A stretch of DNA of 8,872 bases from Planctomycetota bacterium. Lineage in GTDB: Bacteria; Planctomycetota; UBA1135. A program made the position numbers and the translations under genes. Under the pieces are notes generated by a model. That model was not told where the DNA came from. It was given only the letters and a program-made list of their open reading frames with translations, and ran no database searches. This document shows positions 6,538 through 8,872 of this stretch, one piece after another (positions within the stretch are counted from its first letter, which is position 1; each line of letters opens with the position of its first letter). Where the stretch lies: contig JACNJP010000197.1 in NCBI GenBank assembly GCA_014382465.1, forward strand, positions 1-8,872. Direction: 5' to 3'.

Positions 6538-6557
6538 CAGGAGGCGGGCGCCTCCTG
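6538..6557. repeat. Perfect inverted repeat upstream of the lipoprotein gene
   Basis: CAGGAGGCG (6538-6546), GG, CGCCTCCTG (6549-6557): nine perfect base pairs around a 2-nt centre. It lies 28 nt before the lipoprotein start codon and could be an operator or a hairpin in the transcript leader that occludes initiation. No T-tract follows on either strand, so it is unlikely to be an intrinsic terminator. Confidence 0.45.
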
Positions 6558-6633
6558 GAGCGGGTTGCCCGCCGACCGGAAGATAGTCCGGACAGGCTGA
6601 GAGAATCGGGAGAGGTGTCGAAGAAAGCCGAAA

Positions 6634-6654
6634 CGGTCGGGCCGCCCCCGACCG
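6634..6654 (-). terminator. Intrinsic-type terminator after citF
   Basis: CGGTCGGG (6634-6641), 5-nt loop, CCCGACCG (6647-6654): a perfect 8-bp stem. On the minus strand the stem begins 3 nt after the citF stop and is followed by TTTCGGCTTTCTT, a broken T-rich stretch. It very likely ends the citrate lyase transcript and makes citF the last gene of its operon. Confidence 0.65.
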
Positions 6655-6657
6655 AGG

Positions 6658-8259
6658 TCAGCCCGCCACCCGCCGCACGCCGTCGATCGTCGTGCCGTCG
6701 ACCCACTGGATCGCGGCGACGAATTCCTCGCCGAGGCTCGGCGGCGACGGCGCGCCGCCGCACAGGGCGTCGACGCGGCGCTTGAGGTCCGGCAGCTCCA
6801 GGATCGGGACCCGCGAGCCGCGGGCGGCCTCGACCAGGTCGGCGCGGCGCGGGTTGATGCACAGGCCGCGCTCGGTGGCGATGACGTCGATCAACTCGCC
6901 GGGGCCGACCAGGGTGGTGACGCGGTCGACGATCACCGGGATGCGGTCGCGCACGCTCGGCACCGCCAGGATGGTGCAGCCGGCGAACAGGCAGTTCTGC
7001 CAGCCGCCGATGCCGTGCAGCAGCAGGCCGTCGGAGTGGGTCACGACGTTGGCGTTGAAGCCGGTGTCGACCTCGGTGGCGCCGAGCACGGTGACGTCGA
7101 CCATCGAGGCGAAGTTGCCCTTGCCGTGGAAGTTGTAGCTGGTGAAGGGGCTGGTGTTGACGTGGCCAGGGTTCTCGCGCATCGAGCGCACGCCCTCGAG
7201 GTCGAAGGTCTGGCCGTCGAGGATGTAGGGCGTGAGCCCCTCCTCGAGCATCTCCACCAGGTACTGGTTGGAGCCGCCGCGGACGAAGCCGGCGGTGACC
7301 CCGGCGGCCTTCATGTGCTCCTTGAGGAACATGGCGAAGGCCAGCGTGATGCCGCCGGCGCCGGCCTGGAAGCTGAAGCCGGGCTGCATGATGCCGGTGT
7401 CGCGCACGAAGTCGGCGATGTACTCGGCGATCAGCAGCCGGTCGGGCGACTTGGTCACCTGGGTCGTTCCGGAGACGATCTTGTCCGGCTCCCCCACCTT
7501 GTCCACGACCACCACCTGGTCGACGTTCTGGCCCTGGATCTGCCACGGCACGCACGGAAAGGGCACCAGGTTGTCGGTGACGACGATGACGTGGTCGGCG
7601 TACTCGGAGTCCGCCAGGCCGAAGCCGAGCAGGCCGCAGGCGCTGGGGCCGCGGTCGCCGGTGGCGTTGCCGAACAGGTCGGCGGTGGGCGCCGCCAGCA
7701 CCGCGATGTCGATGTGGACCTCGCCGTCCTGCACCGCCTGGTAGCGGCCGCCGTGGCTGCGCAGCACGCCCAGGCCGGCCATCCGGCCGCGCGAGCAGAA
7801 CTCGCCCAGCGGACCGTTCATCGAGCCCTCGATGTGGTGCAGGGTGCCGTCTTCGAGGTACGGCAAGAGGTGCGCGTGGCACGGGAAGCTGGCCGACGGG
7901 AACCAGCGCAGGCCCTTCACGCCGAGGCGCTTGGCGGCGTCGAAGACCGCGTTGGCCACCAGGTCGCCGTTGCGGAAGTGGTGGTGGGTCGAGATCGTCA
8001 TGCCGTCGGCCAGGCCGGCGCGGCGGAGGGCCTCGACCAGGCCGTCCACCATGTCTCCCTCGAAGGGCACGCGCTTGTCGCCCGAGGCCGGGTAATCGGC
8101 GCAGCTTCGGGTGGGCGACGCCGCCGCGCGGCCGGTGGGCCGGTGACGGCCAACGCCGGCGTAGGGGATCGCCGCGCGGCCGTTGATCTGCGCCGGGATC
8201 TGGCGCCCGGCGGCGTTGGCGAGGGTGTCGCTGGTGCGCTTGCCCATCGAACTATTCAT
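6658..8259 (-). CDS. citF: Citrate lyase alpha subunit (citrate:ACP transferase)
   Basis: This 533-residue subunit of citrate lyase swaps the acetyl group on the acyl-carrier subunit for citrate, giving citryl-ACP, which CitE then cleaves to oxaloacetate and acetyl-ACP; it is cytoplasmic. Family landmarks: GLADGMTISTHHHFRNGD (82-99), the IEGSMNGPLGEFCSRG region (143-158), RSHGGRYQAV (167-176), IDIAVLAAPTADLFGNATG (183-201), GFSFQAGAGGITLAF (294-308), FVRGGSNQYLVEMLEEGL (325-342), LGATEVDTGFNANVVTHSDG (392-411), IGGWQNCLFAG (417-427), RIPVIVDRVTTLVGPGELIDVIATERG (439-465) and a C-terminal QWVDGTTIDGVR. The length is close to that of known CitF (about 510). Oddities: GGWQN replaces the usual GGHxD, and residues 28-63 form a basic, Cys-containing stretch. 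The ATG at 8259 overlaps the citE stop by 8 nt; Met5 is an alternative start. Confidence 0.93.
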   Translation of the reverse strand: MNSSMGKRTSDTLANAAGRQIPAQINGRAAIPYAGVGRHRPTGRAAASPTRSCADYPASGDKRVPFEGDMVDGLVEALRRAGLADGMTISTHHHFRNGDLVANAVFDAAKRLGVKGLRWFPSASFPCHAHLLPYLEDGTLHHIEGSMNGPLGEFCSRGRMAGLGVLRSHGGRYQAVQDGEVHIDIAVLAAPTADLFGNATGDRGPSACGLLGFGLADSEYADHVIVVTDNLVPFPCVPWQIQGQNVDQVVVVDKVGEPDKIVSGTTQVTKSPDRLLIAEYIADFVRDTGIMQPGFSFQAGAGGITLAFAMFLKEHMKAAGVTAGFVRGGSNQYLVEMLEEGLTPYILDGQTFDLEGVRSMRENPGHVNTSPFTSYNFHGKGNFASMVDVTVLGATEVDTGFNANVVTHSDGLLLHGIGGWQNCLFAGCTILAVPSVRDRIPVIVDRVTTLVGPGELIDVIATERGLCINPRRADLVEAARGSRVPILELPDLKRRVDALCGGAPSPPSLGEEFVAAIQWVDGTTIDGVRRVAG

Positions 8260-8872
8260 CCGAGCCTGACACCATCTGGACGATCCTCATGGCGCGTTTG
8301 ACGACGGGGGGGTCGATCATCTTGGAGCCGATCGAGACGACGCCGAGGCCCTGGGCCTCGGCCTGTTGGAAGGCGGCGACGACCTGGCGGGCGCGGTCGA
8401 CCTCGGCGGCGGACGGCGCCAGCTCCTCGTGGACCACGCGGATCTGGCGCGGGTGGACGCAGCCCTTGCCTTCGAAGCCCATGGCCTTGGCCAGCCGGAG
8501 GCTCTGCCGCAGCCCAGGCTCGTCGCCGATGTCGCCGTAGACCGAGTCGATCGCCTGCAGGCCGTGGGCCTTGGCGGCGAAGATCACCTGCGAACAGGCC
8601 CAGCGGGTCTCCTCGCCGGAGGCGGTCTTGGCCACCCCGAGGTCGGCGGTCAGGTCCTCGAGCCCGAGCGTCAGGGCGACGTTGCGCGGGCTGGCGGCGG
8701 CGATCTCCATGGCGTTCATGACCCCCTTGGCGCTCTCCAGGATGGGCATGAACAGCAGCTCGCGGTCGCCGCAGGCCTGGTCGAGGGCCCGCAGCTCGGC
8801 CGCGGTCTCGACCTTGGGGATCAGCAGCAGGTGGAACGGCGCGTCGCCGAGCCCCGCCAGGTCCTCGAGGCC
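8252..8872 (-). CDS. citE: Citrate lyase beta subunit (citryl lyase), N-terminus cut by window edge
   Basis: About 206 C-terminal residues are present; the frame stays open to the right edge, so roughly 90 N-terminal residues are missing compared with the usual length near 290-300. It is a HpcH/HpaI aldolase-like TIM-barrel enzyme that cleaves citryl-ACP to oxaloacetate and acetyl-ACP. Landmarks are LLLIPKVETAAEL, FMPILESAKGVMNAMEIA with the putative metal-binding Glu, LTLGLEDLTADLGV with the putative metal-binding Asp, SVYGDIGDEPGL, GFEGKGCVHPRQI, LAPSAAEVDRARQVV and the C-terminal GLGVVSIGSKMIDPPVVKRA. An in-frame ATG at 8749 lies inside the conserved barrel and is not the start. The gene lies directly upstream of citF in the usual citE-citF order and overlaps it by 8 nt. 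Assignment as CitE rather than another CitE-like enzyme rests largely on that adjacency. Confidence 0.9.
   Translation of the reverse strand, partial: GLEDLAGLGDAPFHLLLIPKVETAAELRALDQACGDRELLFMPILESAKGVMNAMEIAAASPRNVALTLGLEDLTADLGVAKTASGEETRWACSQVIFAAKAHGLQAIDSVYGDIGDEPGLRQSLRLAKAMGFEGKGCVHPRQIRVVHEELAPSAAEVDRARQVVAAFQQAEAQGLGVVSIGSKMIDPPVVKRAMRIVQMVSGSDE

Noticed and set aside
7015..8301. Long plus-strand open frame (428 codons) opposite citF
   Set aside because: Its product is rich in Val, His, Asp and Ala without any motif, as expected for the antisense of a GC-rich gene; citF on the other strand has clear family motifs.

Overview
The window is very GC-rich DNA from a Gram-negative bacterium: it encodes a lipoprotein, a signal-peptide-bearing predicted outer-membrane barrel and a multiheme c-type cytochrome. 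The cytochrome fused to HEAT and TPR repeats, together with a citrate-lyase operon, suggests a respiratory, possibly facultatively anaerobic, environmental lineage. The sequence alone does not fix the phylum. Two short regions of unnatural G/C homopolymer inside the cytochrome gene suggest a draft or metagenome assembly with local base-call errors.

Layout. (1) 2-1651, plus strand: 3' part of a multiheme cytochrome c/HEAT/TPR gene, cut by the left edge. (2) 1670-2615, minus strand: an isoprenylcysteine-carboxyl-methyltransferase-like membrane protein followed by an 80-residue two-helix membrane protein, convergent with the cytochrome gene (18-nt junction containing a GC hairpin). (3) 2705-4782, minus strand: an OmpR/PhoB-type response regulator and its sensor histidine kinase, overlapping by a TTGA junction. 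(4) 5002-6509, minus strand: a lipoprotein and a predicted outer-membrane barrel protein overlapping by ATGA. (5) 6658-8872, minus strand: citrate lyase beta (citE, cut by the right edge) and alpha (citF), overlapping by 8 nt and followed immediately by a strong hairpin terminator.

How the genes may work together. citE and citF form the catalytic core of citrate lyase (citrate to acetate plus oxaloacetate); the acyl-carrier subunit and the prosthetic-group enzymes must lie outside the window. The two-component pair is a self-contained signalling unit with no visible target. The lipoprotein/barrel pair is translationally coupled and probably acts in the envelope. Seven of the eight genes are on the minus strand, arranged as four tight transcription units. 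There is no gene-free stretch over 300 nt; the longest gaps (4783-5001 and 6510-6657) hold terminator-like and other inverted repeats and no recognisable gene.

I found no CRISPR array, transposon, tRNA, rRNA or obvious defence system. The points most worth a second look are the degenerate heme motif and poly-C tract in the cytochrome, the coupled lipoprotein/barrel pair, and the non-canonical GGWQN motif and long N-terminal segment of CitF. I did not find convincing evidence of a wholly new biological system here.
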